A DNA stretch of 44,889 nt from Priapulus caudatus (GCF_000485595.1 NW_014578119.1:49394-94282), one strand, 5' to 3'. Counted from the first letter of the stretch, positions 19,426 to 30,760 are shown. A program made the numbers and translations. Notes: a model not told the origin generated them from the letters alone.

Positions 19426-22400
19426 ACCGCCATGATGAGATGTTTTTCCTAACGGTAAACCCCCAAATAGCGATGAAATGGACATCGTCGAAAAACCGAA
19501 AACTTAATCATTAAACCTTCACTAAAAGGAGCTTAAACTTTAACTTTTTAAATTGAACTGACGCCTTTAATTCAAACTTAAACTTAGACTTTTTAATGCT
19601 AACTTAAACTTAACCCTTGTGTACGCTTACACGTAATCAAACTAGTTGTAAAAATAGTATTTATCAATATACCAGCTAGTATAACTATTTGTTAATATAC
19701 CACGCTAAGCCCTGGCAGAGGGAGGGTGACGGCGAAGAGAAAAGTTTGTTGGCCAAAAGCGCTGTGATAAGCGGCGAGAGCGGAATGACACTTTTGACGT
19801 CTACGAGAGTTCCGTTTGCTTGAGACAGAGCCAGCTGAACAGGCGGTACAAGACGAGGAGCGTTATCTAAAAAGAACGGAGGTAGTTGGGAAATATACAA
19901 ATCTATAGGGAGGAGGAGGGGTTATAAACCCTTTTCAGTTTTGCCGCCCCAGACTGGCGGGGCGCCGCGCCAGGGCAGAGGAACACCTCAGCTTACTGGG
20001 GCAAGGTGAAAATGCTAATTTCCCTAGCCCTGCCACTGCACTACCTTGTGTCAACCAATGTCTGCGCCCTCTTTTCAGTGTCGCAAACACTCCTGACACA
20101 TCAAATATCAAGTTGCCGTACGGATTCTCAACATAAGGAGCGGAAAGCAAAAATGCCATTATAGGGACGCTTCAACAATCAGGTATACGTCTAGGAAGCC
20201 ACAATAGGCCAATGTACCTAGTTAGGGTGTTAAAATGATCAAAGACAGGCATATATATACTGCTACTGAGAGTACTAATGACAGATCATAATAATCCTCC
20301 CAGATAATAATGAAATACATCTAGGCCTAATCAATATGGCCGGGGCAAAGTGGAATCCGTTTCACTTTGCCCCATCGCATTGCCCGAACACATGAATAGT
20401 TTCCCTATACAGTGTGGCGTTACCTGTGCAGCCAACCTACACCAAGAATGTCATCATGCATAAGCACACAGCCATTAGATTCACCAAAATAGCCTACATA
20501 AGAACTTCCACAAGATCACAGTGATCTTCAGCAGATGCATGTCATCTTCTAAAAAATATCAGCTTTCAAACATACAAAAACAGACTTGTGTCCAAAAAAA
20601 TGGCATACCTGATTCATCGGCACAATGGCGCCAATCACAAACGATGCACTCATCCAACTGAGCCTTTCTAATGAAACAGTACAGATAAATGCGGCGCATC
20701 ACACATGAGTCTGCCTGAGACAATTCCACTTTGCCGCGGGTTCGCTTGCCCGGTTCCCCTAATAGTTAAAACTGTTTAGCATGAACTTCACTTCAAACTT
20801 CAACTTATTCTAATCTCAAACTCGAATGACGACTTTACATAGTTATCAAATCATTACAATTATCTATGTCATCAGTATACGCATCTTTCTATTACGCATT
20901 TCTCTTGGCAAGTCTGCGAAGCTTCATAATATTATGTCTGATCCAAGGCTGTCTAGGAAGTTACAGTTATAATGAGGGTGCATACTTGCAGGCCCGTAGC
21001 CAAGGGAGTTTTCGGGGGTTCGAACAGCTCGCGCCCCCCCGCGCCCGCCCCCAAGCAAAAAAAGTTTTTTTTAATTTGCACAGCATTTCACCTCAGGTCG
21101 GCTCCCATTTTAGGTGTAATAATTGCAAAATCTCCATCCGTCCGCGGAGGTGAACCGTGAACACCCCTCCACACCCTCCCCCTTCGTTGCACTTGAGCTC
21201 CCCGCCGCTGGGTCGCTTTGGCCGGCCCGCGACAGCCGCGCGTGTACAGGGGGGGTCCAGGATACGTACCCCCCGCTTGCTCTGCCCAGAAAACGCATCT
21301 GCGGGGGTCTAATTGTTAAATCTTGTTCTAGGGGAAGGGCCCGCCCAAGACCTCTTTCGCCCTGTTTTGGCGTGCAACTTTGGTTACGGTGTAGACGCCT
21401 CCCTGGTACAAATCCTGTACCCCTGCCGAGCAAAATTGCCAACATTGGAAAAACGGCGCCCGCCCCCCAATATAACGCGCTAGCGGAGCTGTACTTCGGT
21501 AGCATAATGATCACTCTGCCTTTACTCATATCGTATGGTCTCATTTTTAGTGTTGTGGCTGACGAAGTGTAGTCGACACTAAGCAAGCTAAGGGCATGAT
21601 GCCACTAAAACCTACTCATCTACGGACGTTCCTGTCATCAGCTGCTTCTCTATACCGTACCTCGACTATGCTCTAGCGCATGCTGTCCTTATCATCCCTC
21701 GTAGTTTGTCGGTATGCCTCATCAGAATTCTCCCAAACTGGCTCCGTATGTGACTAAGTATGGACTACGTCGAAAGTCTATATATAATTATTAATCATTA
21801 TAATAATATATATTAAATAATTACATAATTACTCAAATAATAAGAAAGAAGATTAGAGGCTAGGATTAGAGTAGGGGTTTTAGAGGATTCCTTAAATTAA
21901 TAATTGTCATTTTATTAATTAATGATCGTACATTCCCTTCACAGCACGACCACGACACCACACACCACACCACACACATACACACATACACGTCATACCA
22001 ACACACACCATATGTCCTTTACTTTAATTTATTTATTATTTCAGTTGGCCGTCCATATGAGCGGAACTCCGTCGTGATCCATTTCGTCGTCCTACAATTT
22101 ATCATCTACAAAGACCTATTCAACCAGTCCCCTCCCGGCAGGTGTAGCTTCGGAGCCGGCCTTCGGTCAATGATGGGCATACTGCTTCGGTTTCATAGTC
22201 GGAGCTATCGCTCGTCCCTGTGTTGGGCGCAATGCCGACGTGGCGCTTCGAGACTCAGAGCAGCTGTCGAAATGAGCAGTCCGGATGAAAGGGGTGTAGG
22301 ATACTGTTTACTAGGGCACATATATGTTTAAATTTAATTAGGTTTAGGGTTCGGGTTAGGGCACTTTTAGGGGTTTTTGCATCATTCTTTAATCTACTCG

Positions 22401-22794
22401 TCAAAAATAATGTTAAAATTAGCAGTGCCTATAAACAGCTATCCTGACGCACCCGGTTTCAGCCGGCTGCTCGGAAATGTACCGCTCGCCATTTACGCGG
22501 ATTCCCCGTTTCGACGGCTGGCCTAGCGTATAAGCGGTGGATAGTGAGTAAGACTGCGCATCGCGCAGCCCGGGAAGGTCACGCGAAGGTGATTAACCAC
22601 GCTCAACCGATTTCCGTGAAAAACAACAGAACGTTGATAACGGTCGTGTTGATTACTAAGTTAGATATTAAAACAAGAGGTATTTTTTATGATTGATTAA
22701 ATTTGGACGTTGAATATTACAGTCGACGTAATTAACACAGTGATGGTACGTTAACGTTTTCCTGATATGGAGATATATGATATGAAGTCCTTGA
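19426..22794. other. Unassigned sequence between copy 1 and the assembly gap
   Basis: No gene is supported. Contents include a GC-rich tract at 19930-20000, a MITE-like inverted repeat (20344-20735), a repeat-like GC- and homopolymer-rich stretch at about 20990-21480 that begins GGCCCGTAGCCAAGGG, an AT-rich run (21780-21900), a CACACCACACC low-complexity run (about 21955-22010) and a short degenerate TTAGGG-like stretch near 22343-22362. Open frames here are short and without recognised motifs. Confidence 0.5.
20344..20735. repeat. MITE-like element with 13-bp inverted ends
   Basis: GGCAAAGTGGAAT (20344-20356) is exactly inverted at 20723-20735 (ATTCCACTTTGCC). The left end also carries its own hairpin: GGGGCAAAGTG (20342-20352) against CACTTTGCCCC (20363-20373). 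The roughly 390-bp interior is non-coding. Confidence 0.5.
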
Positions 22795-22819
22795 NNNNNN
22801 NNNNNNNNNNNNNNNNNNN
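22795..22819. other. Assembly gap of 25 N
   Basis: Twenty-five undetermined bases. Sequence immediately to the right (22820-22917) is unassigned, and from about 22918 the inverted partial copy begins. A single N also occurs at 43652. Confidence 1.
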
Positions 22820-22917
22820 ACATGGAAGAATATTTCTAACAAAGAAAAAAAATTAACAGAAGCCAATTCCTTGTCTTGTTCATCTATCTTGGGAATGTGC
22901 AATTCATTGTAGATGGA

Positions 22918-24135
22918 CACCTCCAACTTCTTACTCTATATACCAGACGTCATCAATGACATCTGTTTTAACACATGTTTCTGCGACTTGTCAACTGTTA
23001 TTTAAAATGATCTATTACAATGTTTAACAACAAGTCAGTCATTTGGCCCAACATCCCATCCACTATCCCATCAAGAAAACTCCCCCTCTCTCATATCCCG
23101 CACCAAAGACCAAGTTCCAGGCAGAAGGCAGATCTCGTGCGGGGTAAGCAATGTGTCACTCTCTCCCAATTATCTATTATATCATCAACTAAAGAGGGGG
23201 GATATTAATGCCCTTAAGCAACGAAACTACGTCCACTATCCTCCATCCCTCTCTGGCAGGGAAACTACATCGGAAATAGTAGTCAGATCCTGCTGAAGCG
23301 GCTACCCCAGAAGACACATTCTGAGCCCCTATACTTTTGATGCTAAAGGTACTCGGATGGGCTGCTGTGGGCACTCTTAGCTACGACCATCATCACCACA
23401 TTCATGAATATCAGCGATTTTTGTTCCTCACATCATGACACTCGATACATCCAAAAGAGTTGAAATATGTCGTCGAGATACTTATATCACCATAGCATCA
23501 AAGAATCAACAAGAAAAAAGGCAAGGCATCGGAAAAAGATGCCTAGCCAGAACAAGAACCGAAGAACCTGGTAGATTTCTACTGACCCTTGAATAACAAA
23601 ACGCTCACATCATTGAGGCCCAGATGAAATCAATATTCATACATCTGTGTCACGGTGGATCAGCTCAGACACACCACGTCAAATCACATGTTAACCAGAA
23701 GAACCCGGATACGAGAATCCTGATCACACTGCAAAGATCCCTGACATGCTCACCATTTGTTGTTCGATCTGTGGATACGGATGTGGTTGCCATCTTTCGC
23801 AAATTCATTATCTAATCACTAAATATCCAGCTGCAGACATTTGGTTCTTTTGCACTCGTGACAGCATGCTAATCTTCATATCAATGCGAAAATCCCCCCC
23901 CTACCATTACCTGGGCGAGACAAGTCAATAGACACTTCATCTGTTCCACTGTGAACAGGCTGTGACACAATCTTTTTTTTTTGCAGCATTCTTGCGAAAT
24001 AAAATCAGTCGCCCTTGAATCCTGGAATGCCTACCCAGGCGCACACAGGCCTGCAAGCTACAGGCTGCCCATCACTTGCCCAGATACCGCTGATAGCCAC
24101 ACTTTAAGTTCTACCGCGCGTATACAGTAATCTCG
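22918..24135 (+). repeat. Inverted partial copy (copy 3) of the PIN-like gene region
   Basis: Reads on the plus strand as the reverse complement of about 29680-28440. Matching landmarks include GTTTAACAACAAGTCAGTCA near 23020, AGACCAAGTTCCAGGCAG near 23109, GATACTTATATCACC near 23480 and GATCTGTGGATACGGATG near 23768. It is broken by frequent one-base indels and by longer skips, and carries a run of ten T near 23970. At about 24135-24140 it joins directly to the start of copy 2 in the opposite orientation. No frame longer than about 70 codons survives. Confidence 0.75.
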
Positions 24136-24139
24136 ACTA

Positions 24140-25022
24140 TCTCCTCAACACTTGCCCTACTATATATTCCTATACTATATATACATGTTACAATTCTCAA
24201 TTGCTACCCATCTTCAACTGTATTTGCTACTCTAATCTCTCTTCTTCATTTAGTTTTAATAGCCCATTATTTACAATACATTCTGTTGCCCAAACTAAAA
24301 ATAATAGTTAAAATTATTTTTAAATGTCAGCATTAAACTTTATAAATAATTAAACTAAAAGCAAGGTGTCATATTTTCCTGCAACTAGAACTACTACCAC
24401 AAATGATGTATTGGACTGAACAAAAAAATGTACCCATAAGTCATAAATTTCATGAAAAGGGATACATTTAGACGTTTACTTGGATACAGTATTGGGCGCC
24501 ATAGGATTACAGATGCGTACAGTACGGCTATAGCACATACCGCCCTAGCATACATACACGAACATCCGAAGCATGCCAGCATGTAACGGTGCAAGAAAGA
24601 TTTCCATCTCACCTAAATCGCTACCGTACAATAAGAAGGCTTCTTAAGCCACCTTTAACGCGCCTGCGTGTCATGCCTTCAACAGGCCTTGCACAGCGTA
24701 TTCCTCGTAGTACACAGAGTTACCCTTCTCAGGCGGGTTTTCGCTGTTACACTACGGTTTGCACAAAACAATAAAAACATCGCGGGATATCGCGCGTTGC
24801 TTGATGACGATACCTCAGTAAGCTGCGAAGCCCTGACCTGTCCTTAATATGTCCCTCCATTAAAGCAAGCGTACGTTGCGTTATGCGAGACGTTTGTGAA
24901 ACGTGGAACTTAGTGAGGCTTTTAGTGAAACACTCTAATATAATAAGGATATCTCTAAAACCCCTCTCTTTAAGCCTCATCACTTAACTTCAACGTAACG
25001 CTTTCCGGTGAAACCGGCCCCC
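24140..25022. mobile_element. TIR element, second copy, left end missing
   Basis: Matches 10250-11053. The right end (GGTGAAACCGGCCCCC) is recognisable but carries extra bases compared with the first copy. The left terminal repeat is absent because the inverted copy 3 abuts here. Following sequence to about 26130 matches the non-coding flank of copy 1 and holds no gene. Confidence 0.6.
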
Positions 25023-26132
25023 GCAGACTAGTAGTAGAGAGACAGTATAGAACAGCTTCAACCGTCTGTAGAGCGCTAGGTCGGGCTAATATTTCAGTGT
25101 AACTCTACCAGTGTAGCCACTTCGCGGATTGTATCTCTCTTACTTCATACCTTAAGAGTATATGTTTATCGTAGCATCTATCTTACTTTAAAAAATTAGC
25201 AAGGACGCAGATATGTATGAATTCCAATTTCACATTCCACGTTTATTCGCTAAACTGCGCACAAAGAATCAAACCCCACAATAAAATAGGGTGCTAGGTT
25301 AGGAAATGTGGAGGAAACGCCCGGAATGGGAAATGCTAGTAGTAGTAGTTGTAGTAGTGAGTAACTATGTCGAATTTACAAGCTCACTTAGTTTCAGAAG
25401 CATATCATCAATCAAGCGGGAGGGAGATATAGTTTCTAGAGGACGGGGTATAATATAAGGTATATTTGGTGGGAGGCATTTAATGAATAGCTCTGGGCGA
25501 GAGTTTGGATGGTGGATAGAAGGTGCCAGTTGGCATGAATGGAAGGATGTTGTAGGTGTTTGATAATAGTACATAATAAAGGTGTTTTCTTTAAAAAAAT
25601 ATCCAATATAGTGAAGTGTAATCTTTGCTTCACATTCATTAATGTGAATTTGTTTGGCTACCGGGCTACATGAATTATGCACGATGTAATGCATGTCTGG
25701 CTTCGTACGAACCTGGTATAAAAATCTAGGCACTTTCTAGATCTCGTCTCGTTTCCGACCATAGTGAACTAGCATTGAACACTGTGTCCAGTGTGTAAAG
25801 TCGTTTTGAGTTAACATTCTAAATTTTGAATTTTGAATTTTTAAATATGTATACTGTAGAACCAAAGCTATATGCGGGTTGTGTTATGGACAGTTGATCG
25901 TAGGGACATTGCCGTTGGCACTGCGAATGCCTGGATGGCCACTGCCTCTTGTCCTGCTAGCTACTGCCATCTTGTATGTTGTGTTATTATCCTGTGTTTT
26001 CATTGTATATCTTACGTGCACCTGTATAACAGAACAAGTTTCGTAAAATCTTTACCAGAGAGAAGCAGCATGGAGGCATTTATTTAGCTGAATGTGTTTT
26101 TCCCAACGATATGTTTTGCGTTGTGCAGAAAC

Positions 26133-27110
26133 TCAGATCATTTGGTGCCGGATTCCTCTGTTTTGGTGTGTAGGGATTTTGTGACATCTCTGCTTTCCAT
26201 ATCCATGCTCTGGAACAGATATGCTATGAGGAGGGCGAACTGCATGCAATCGTCGCCGTCCACCGAGAGGCATTTTACTTCTAGAAATTGCTGTTGGCTG
26301 CACTCTAATTGCTTGGGACGTTTGTAGCCGCTTCACAGCTTTCTTTTTCATTGCAAGTGCAGTAGCCACCCCAGAATGTTTTCCAAAATTATGCAAAGCT
26401 GAAGCTAAACCACTGTCTGTGGTTAGGTGGGAATAGTTGTTTGCAAATGCAGCCACTGCCCCCTGTAGCATGTCTGGAGGCTTTTGCAGTTTGGAGGAAA
26501 TATCATCAAACACCTCTTTGAGTTGTCTTAAACTGTCCCGATAGTCGGTGGCATTCTGTTTGACACATTGCTTTTCCTCAAACTAGCTGGATCGTCAGAC
26601 TGCATGGCAGCAATGTCAACGGTGGCGTTACCAGTATTTTCTTCATTGCTCATTTTATCTGGCTCAGATCGGAGAGGCATGAACCACTCTAAGGCGACGT
26701 GAGTACTCTTGCGCACCCCGGTAGCAATTTGTATACCATGGCTCTCCTCATACTCGGAAATTAGGGAGGGAGAATGTTGTGCTGACTCGATCCCAAACTT
26801 TCGTGACCACTCCCTGGCTGCTTGCAGCGGTCTCCTTGTACTGCCGATGTGCAGTGCAAAACCTAGATCCATGTTGAGCTGGTCCTGTGTAGTTTTGTGT
26901 AGTTTATTTGCTCTGAACAATATAGTTTATTCTATCTATTAGTTGTGCATGTTATTCGCTTGTAACCAGCTGTGTTATCACTAGGCATGGTATCGAAGAT
27001 CGAAGAAGTGTTCCTTGATCCTTTGTTTGCAGCAGTCAATGGATGCGCCAGTTTTCTCAAGAAAAAGTAACGCATAGTCAGGTGGCTAAACCAAATGATG
27101 GGACATTCCA
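26133..27110 (-). pseudogene. SWIM zinc-finger protein fragment, copy 2
   Basis: Two adjoining open stretches. 26920-26528 covers the SWIM region, but the Cys/His residues are lost to a local frameshift (FALHIGSTRRP where copy 1 reads CTCSIGSTRRPCKH); it continues through ALEWFMPLRSEP and ATVDIAAMQSDDPASL. 26513-26133 is a clean 126-residue C-terminal tail: FDDISSKLQKPPDML, ALHNFGKHSGVATAL, KKKAVKRLQTSQ and IRVQPTAISR, then a basic GGRRR segment. The helical, basic tail with a VQPTA motif is common in SWIM proteins of this type. The upstream YYFERR region (about 27000-27110) is unreadable here. Confidence 0.65.
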
Positions 27111-27422
27111 AGTTGGATACAGAGGGAGCAGCAAAGCGCTTGTTTCTATGCGCATATCCCAGCTTGCCTTAAGCTTTCAATTTGATAAGGAGCCACTTCA
27201 GCAAGATAGTGGAAGGCCAGCCATCTTGGATTCCAATATGGGCCGCCATGTAAAAAAACTTGGCTGCTCTAAACATACATTTCTGGAGATGAGGAATGTA
27301 ATTATATCATGTTAGAATACTCAATAAATGATTTATTTCATTTTTAAAACAGTGTTTTACAAGCGTGCTGAGGACAATCGTTCGTGGGCTATTATACTGA
27401 CTTAAGCGAAACATACAATGCG

Positions 27423-28075
27423 TAATTTTCTTACTACATAATACACATACAATACTTTGGTGAAGAGATATAAGATGACATAAAAGATCGAGAACCAATC
27501 CTTATGATTTATGGTACTACTTAGTCAATATAAGGCTACTCCCAATTGACTACATTAATACATTTAGTACTACTTGTTTTCTCTGTAGCACATTCTTCAT
27601 TTACAGAAGTGCGTTTGGTCGCTTCTCTCGTGACTTACGTTCACTTGCTTATACTAACTGGCTGTTTTGAATAAGTATTATATTCAGCTAACTAGTATAA
27701 CTGAAATTATTTGTTCAGCGATTTGCCAAACTGACAAGAAATATACAATGCCATTATACAAATGCCCAGTAATTTGTTCTTACTGATATATACACATACA
27801 ATATACTTTTGCTGAAGAGACATAATATGACATAGAAAGATGTAGTGAAGCAATCCTTATATTTAATGGCTACAACTTGGTCCAAATTGGATAATTAGGT
27901 TTACTCCAATACTACATTAAATACATTAGTACTACTTATTTTCTCTGTTGCACATACGCCATTTACATGTTGGTCCGTCGCTCCTTCGTGTCTTACATCA
28001 CTTATACTAACTGGATGTTTTGAATAATATACTGCAGCTACTAGTAACTAAATTATTTTTCACATTTGCAACTAC
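27423..28075. repeat. Two-unit tandem repeat beyond the 3' end of the PIN-like gene, copy 2
   Basis: Units starting at 27423 and 27770 repeat the same landmark order as in copy 1 (GAAGAGA, TGACATA, TACATTAATACAT, TTTTCTCTG, CATTTACA, CTTATACTAACTGG). The second unit overlaps the last codons of the PIN-like gene. 27110-27423 shows nothing else. Confidence 0.65.
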
Positions 28076-29118
28076 AAAGCTCTGTGCATTTCCAGTGTGC
28101 TTTCTTGCAGGAACACTTTGGACCACAACCACAACACCCCTTTGCATCCACATTTGACTAGTTCATTGCAAGCTTTAGATGCCATTGGCAGTAAACCCCA
28201 CACAGGAAGCCATGACTGACTGTCTTTTTCCAGTGTCCATCCACATCCTTCTGGACTAGGTGTCTGCTGTTTGGCCTGTTCACTTATTGTCCATATTCCA
28301 TCCTGGTAGGCGACTTGTTTGGAGTGATGCAGCAGGGAATCCTGGGTAGGCGGAATAATTTCCAACGACTTGTTTTTTTGGTAGAACAACCCCCTCCTTG
28401 CATCATTGATAGATTCAATACCACTTGTTTTGTCATAGAAGATTACTGTAACGCGCCGTAGAAGCTTAAAGTGTTGGGCATCAGCGGTCATTGGAGCAAG
28501 TGGATGGGCAGCCATGTAGTTGAAGGCCTGTGTGACCGCTGGGTAGGCATTCCAGGATTCCAATGCCGACTTCTTACTCTTCCCACAGAATGCTGAAGTT
28601 GTGTCACAGCCTGTATAACAGTGGAACACATGAAGTGCTTTTGACTTGTCTTCGCCCAAGTGATGGTAGATCGCATTGATATGAAGATATGCATAGCTGT
28701 CACGAGTGCCAAAAGCAACCCAAATGTCTGCAGCTGGATATTTTGTGATTAGATCATGGAATTTGCCGATAAAGATGGCAACCACATCCGTATCCACAGA
28801 TCGAACCAAACAAATGGTGGAGCCATGCTCCAGGGCATCTTGCAGGTGAATCAGGATTCTCGTATCCGCTTCTTCATGGTTACATGGTGGCATTTGGTGG
28901 TTGATGTCTGAGCTGTCCACCGTGACACCAGATGTAATGAATATCTGCTTTCCATCTGGGCACTCAATTGATGTGAAGCGTTTTTGCTTATTCAAGGGGT
29001 CACGTAGAAAATCTAACCAGTTCTTCGGTATCTTGTTCTGGCTAGCCATCTTTTTCCGAATGCCTTTCCCCCTTTTCTCTCTTGTTGATTCTTTGATGCT
29101 ACTGGTGATATAAGTATC
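28053..29118 (-). CDS. PIN/FEN-like nuclease-fold protein, catalytic half (copy 2)
   Basis: Open from 29118 to 28072. It starts with a basic TSSIKESTREKRGKGIRK stretch and IPKNWLDFLRD, then three acidic motifs: NHEEADTR (residues 57-64 counting from the Met at 29049), SVDTDVV (84-90) and TGCDTTS (146-152). Their order and spacing resemble the acidic clusters of XPG/FEN1-type PIN nucleases, so a divalent-metal nuclease fold is inferred. The last 26 codons are in the wrong frame: a run of four G (plus-strand C at 28137-28140) where copy 1 has three displaces a Cys-rich tail (GCCGCGPKC, KCTELCSC) that would end at 28053. Immediately upstream an in-frame TGA (29119-29121) stands where the family has an aromatic residue before DTY. 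The family is widespread but uncharacterised in invertebrates as far as I recall. Confidence 0.72.
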
Positions 29119-29121
29119 TCA

Positions 29122-30250
29122 GACGACATCAACTCTTTTGGATGTCTCGAAGTGCTTCATGATGTGAGGAACAAAGACATCGCTAGCATATTCATCGAAT
29201 GTGGTGATATGGTGGTAGCTAGAAAGTGCACCACAGCAGCACCATCGAGTACTTTAGCATCAAAAGTAATAGGAGGCTCAGACTGTGTCTTCTGGGGTAG
29301 CCGCTTCAGCAGATCTGACTTATTTCCCAGTCGTAGTTTCCCTTTGCCAGAGAGGGATGGAGGATATGGGTGGTTTTCGTGCTTAAAGAATGCATTCATA
29401 TCCCCCTCTTTATGTTGCATGACTATAATATAATTGGGAGAAGAGTGACACATCAGCCTTCAGCATCGAGATCTGCCCTTCCTGCCTGGACTTGGTCTTT
29501 GGTGCTGGGCATCTGAAGAGAGGCGGGGAGTTTTTCTTGATGGGCTCGTGGATGGAGCATGTTTGGCCAATAATGACTGACTTGTTGTAAACATTGTATC
29601 GATCCTTTTCCAATTCGTTGACAGTGCGAACTGTGTTAACCACAGATTCATTGATGACGTTTCTTGTATCTAGCGTCAGAAGTTCAGGAGTGTCCCACTC
29701 CTACAAATGATTGCCCTCTCACGTATACCTCACAGACCAAGTGCGCTTGTTCTTTATCACATATTTCTTGATTAGAACATACCTTCTTGCTGGTGGTTAT
29801 GTCTTTTTACTTCTTCCGAAATGTACTCAGCTCAAACTCTGAGAAGCCGCGCTTGTTTACGGCCAGCTATCATACCACTTTTTGAATGCTGAGTAGATTT
29901 CAGTGAGTTCCACTGCCCCCTGAACGCTTTCACCAATTCATTGTTTTCTCATGACCTGTCAAGAGTATGCTTGAGAATATCTTTGTAGTCCTGAAAACAA
30001 CTCAATGACCACGTTTCCCAAATTCTTCCTGAATGGATTCGGGTAAGTTTTCCATGTCACGGATGTGGACAGAAATCCACCTGGAATAGTTCTGGTGATC
30101 AAAGGCAAAGACCCATGGGACCAGACCTTTCAGTGTCTCTACATAGAGGGGAAAATCCTGTTCTCTGGGGGCCCGGACAAAAATTAGGCCCAGTAGTTCC
30201 ATATTAAGTATAGTATCCCAGTACTGGAAACTGGGACTCTTGACAATCAT
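29122..30250 (-). pseudogene. PIN-like gene, N-terminal half (copy 2), several frameshifts
   Basis: Pieces in order along the minus strand are as follows. 30250-30002 has SPSFQYWDTILNMELL, FVRAPREQDFPLYVETL, LVPWVFAFDHQNYSRW and VHIRDMENLPESI. 29985-29850 has ENNELVK and, after frame changes, KQARLLR. 29650-29440 has NTVRTVNELEKDRY and the KNSPPLF segment. 29453-29190 has FFKHENHPYPPSLS, KSDLLKRL and KVLDGAAVV; then EYASDVFVPHI and KRVDVV lead to the TGA at 29119. At least four frame changes and one stop occur. The block of conserved motifs is that of the same uncharacterised family as the catalytic half. The ATG at 30248-30250 overlaps the TGA of the upstream P-element frame, in the arrangement ATGA. 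Confidence 0.65.
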
Positions 30251-30443
30251 CGCTTGTTTCCAAGCCTCCTTGGTCGAGGACCTTCACTCGATGAAGATGT
30301 TGCAGTAGTGGCAGCCTCGATGATGGTCACATCCTCCAATGGAATACTATTCCCTGTTTCTCCAGGAGTAGCACCACAGTGACTGATCAGGCGTTTGAAG
30401 ATATGCTTGAATTGTAACGCCGTGGGGTTATTGTTCCATCCAC
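30247..30443 (-). CDS. THAP9/P-element transposase exon 6 (C-terminal)
   Basis: Begins after acceptor AACTTCATAG and reads GGWNNNPTALQFKHIFKRL, then GATPGETGNSIPLED and a Thr/Ser-rich end, stopping at TGA 30247-30249. The G..N.NPTA.QF pattern following the catalytic Glu region is the usual C-terminal signature of P-element and THAP9 transposases. The frame is clean for its whole length. Confidence 0.65.
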
Positions 30444-30620
30444 CTATGAAGTTTTTTTTATATATTCAGCATATTTACAACAAACCTGTATTAAAAAAAC
30501 GTTAGAAATAAACAGATAAACAATTTAATAACCTTTTATATATTAATAGTATCAATTAATAGATATATTAAGATGTTGCTGTATTTAATGATAGTAAAGT
30601 ACAGATACTGGATTCTTACT

Positions 30621-30760
30621 ACTTCTTCTGAGGGCATTGAAGATTAACTCTAAGTTGTCCTGGTTAGCCTGTAGGTCAACAGAAATGGCTGCTGAATCAG
30701 TTTCGCGCTAACCCAATTAGGCTGTCAATGTCCAGAAGCAAGCCGATGATGCACGTTTTC
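30621..30760 (-). pseudogene. THAP9/P-element transposase exon 5 (catalytic Glu), frame-broken
   Basis: Starts after acceptor ATGTTTAAACAG in phase with exon 4 and reads KTCIIGLLLDIDSLIGL, then shifts frame to QQPFLLTYRL and again to NQDNLELIFNALRR. The Glu of NQDNLE corresponds to the third catalytic acid of P-element transposases. Two frameshifts within 90 bp break the exon; copy 1 has its own different indels in the same stretch, which argues for sequence noise. The donor is unclear (AGAAGAA followed by GTAGTAAG). Confidence 0.6.

Noticed and set aside
19685-20159. Two short minus-strand open frames in GC-rich DNA
   Set aside because: No recognisable motif, composition driven by a GC-rich tract, and surrounded by repeat-like sequence.
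20990-21580. GC-rich stretch with frames on both strands beginning GGCCCGTAGCCAAGGG
   Set aside because: It looks like a homopolymer-rich repeat rather than coding DNA, but a matching right terminus could not be found, so it is not called as a defined element.
22341-22362. TTTAGGGTTCGGGTTAGGG, a telomere-like stretch
   Set aside because: Only two or three degenerate units; too short to call an interstitial telomeric array.
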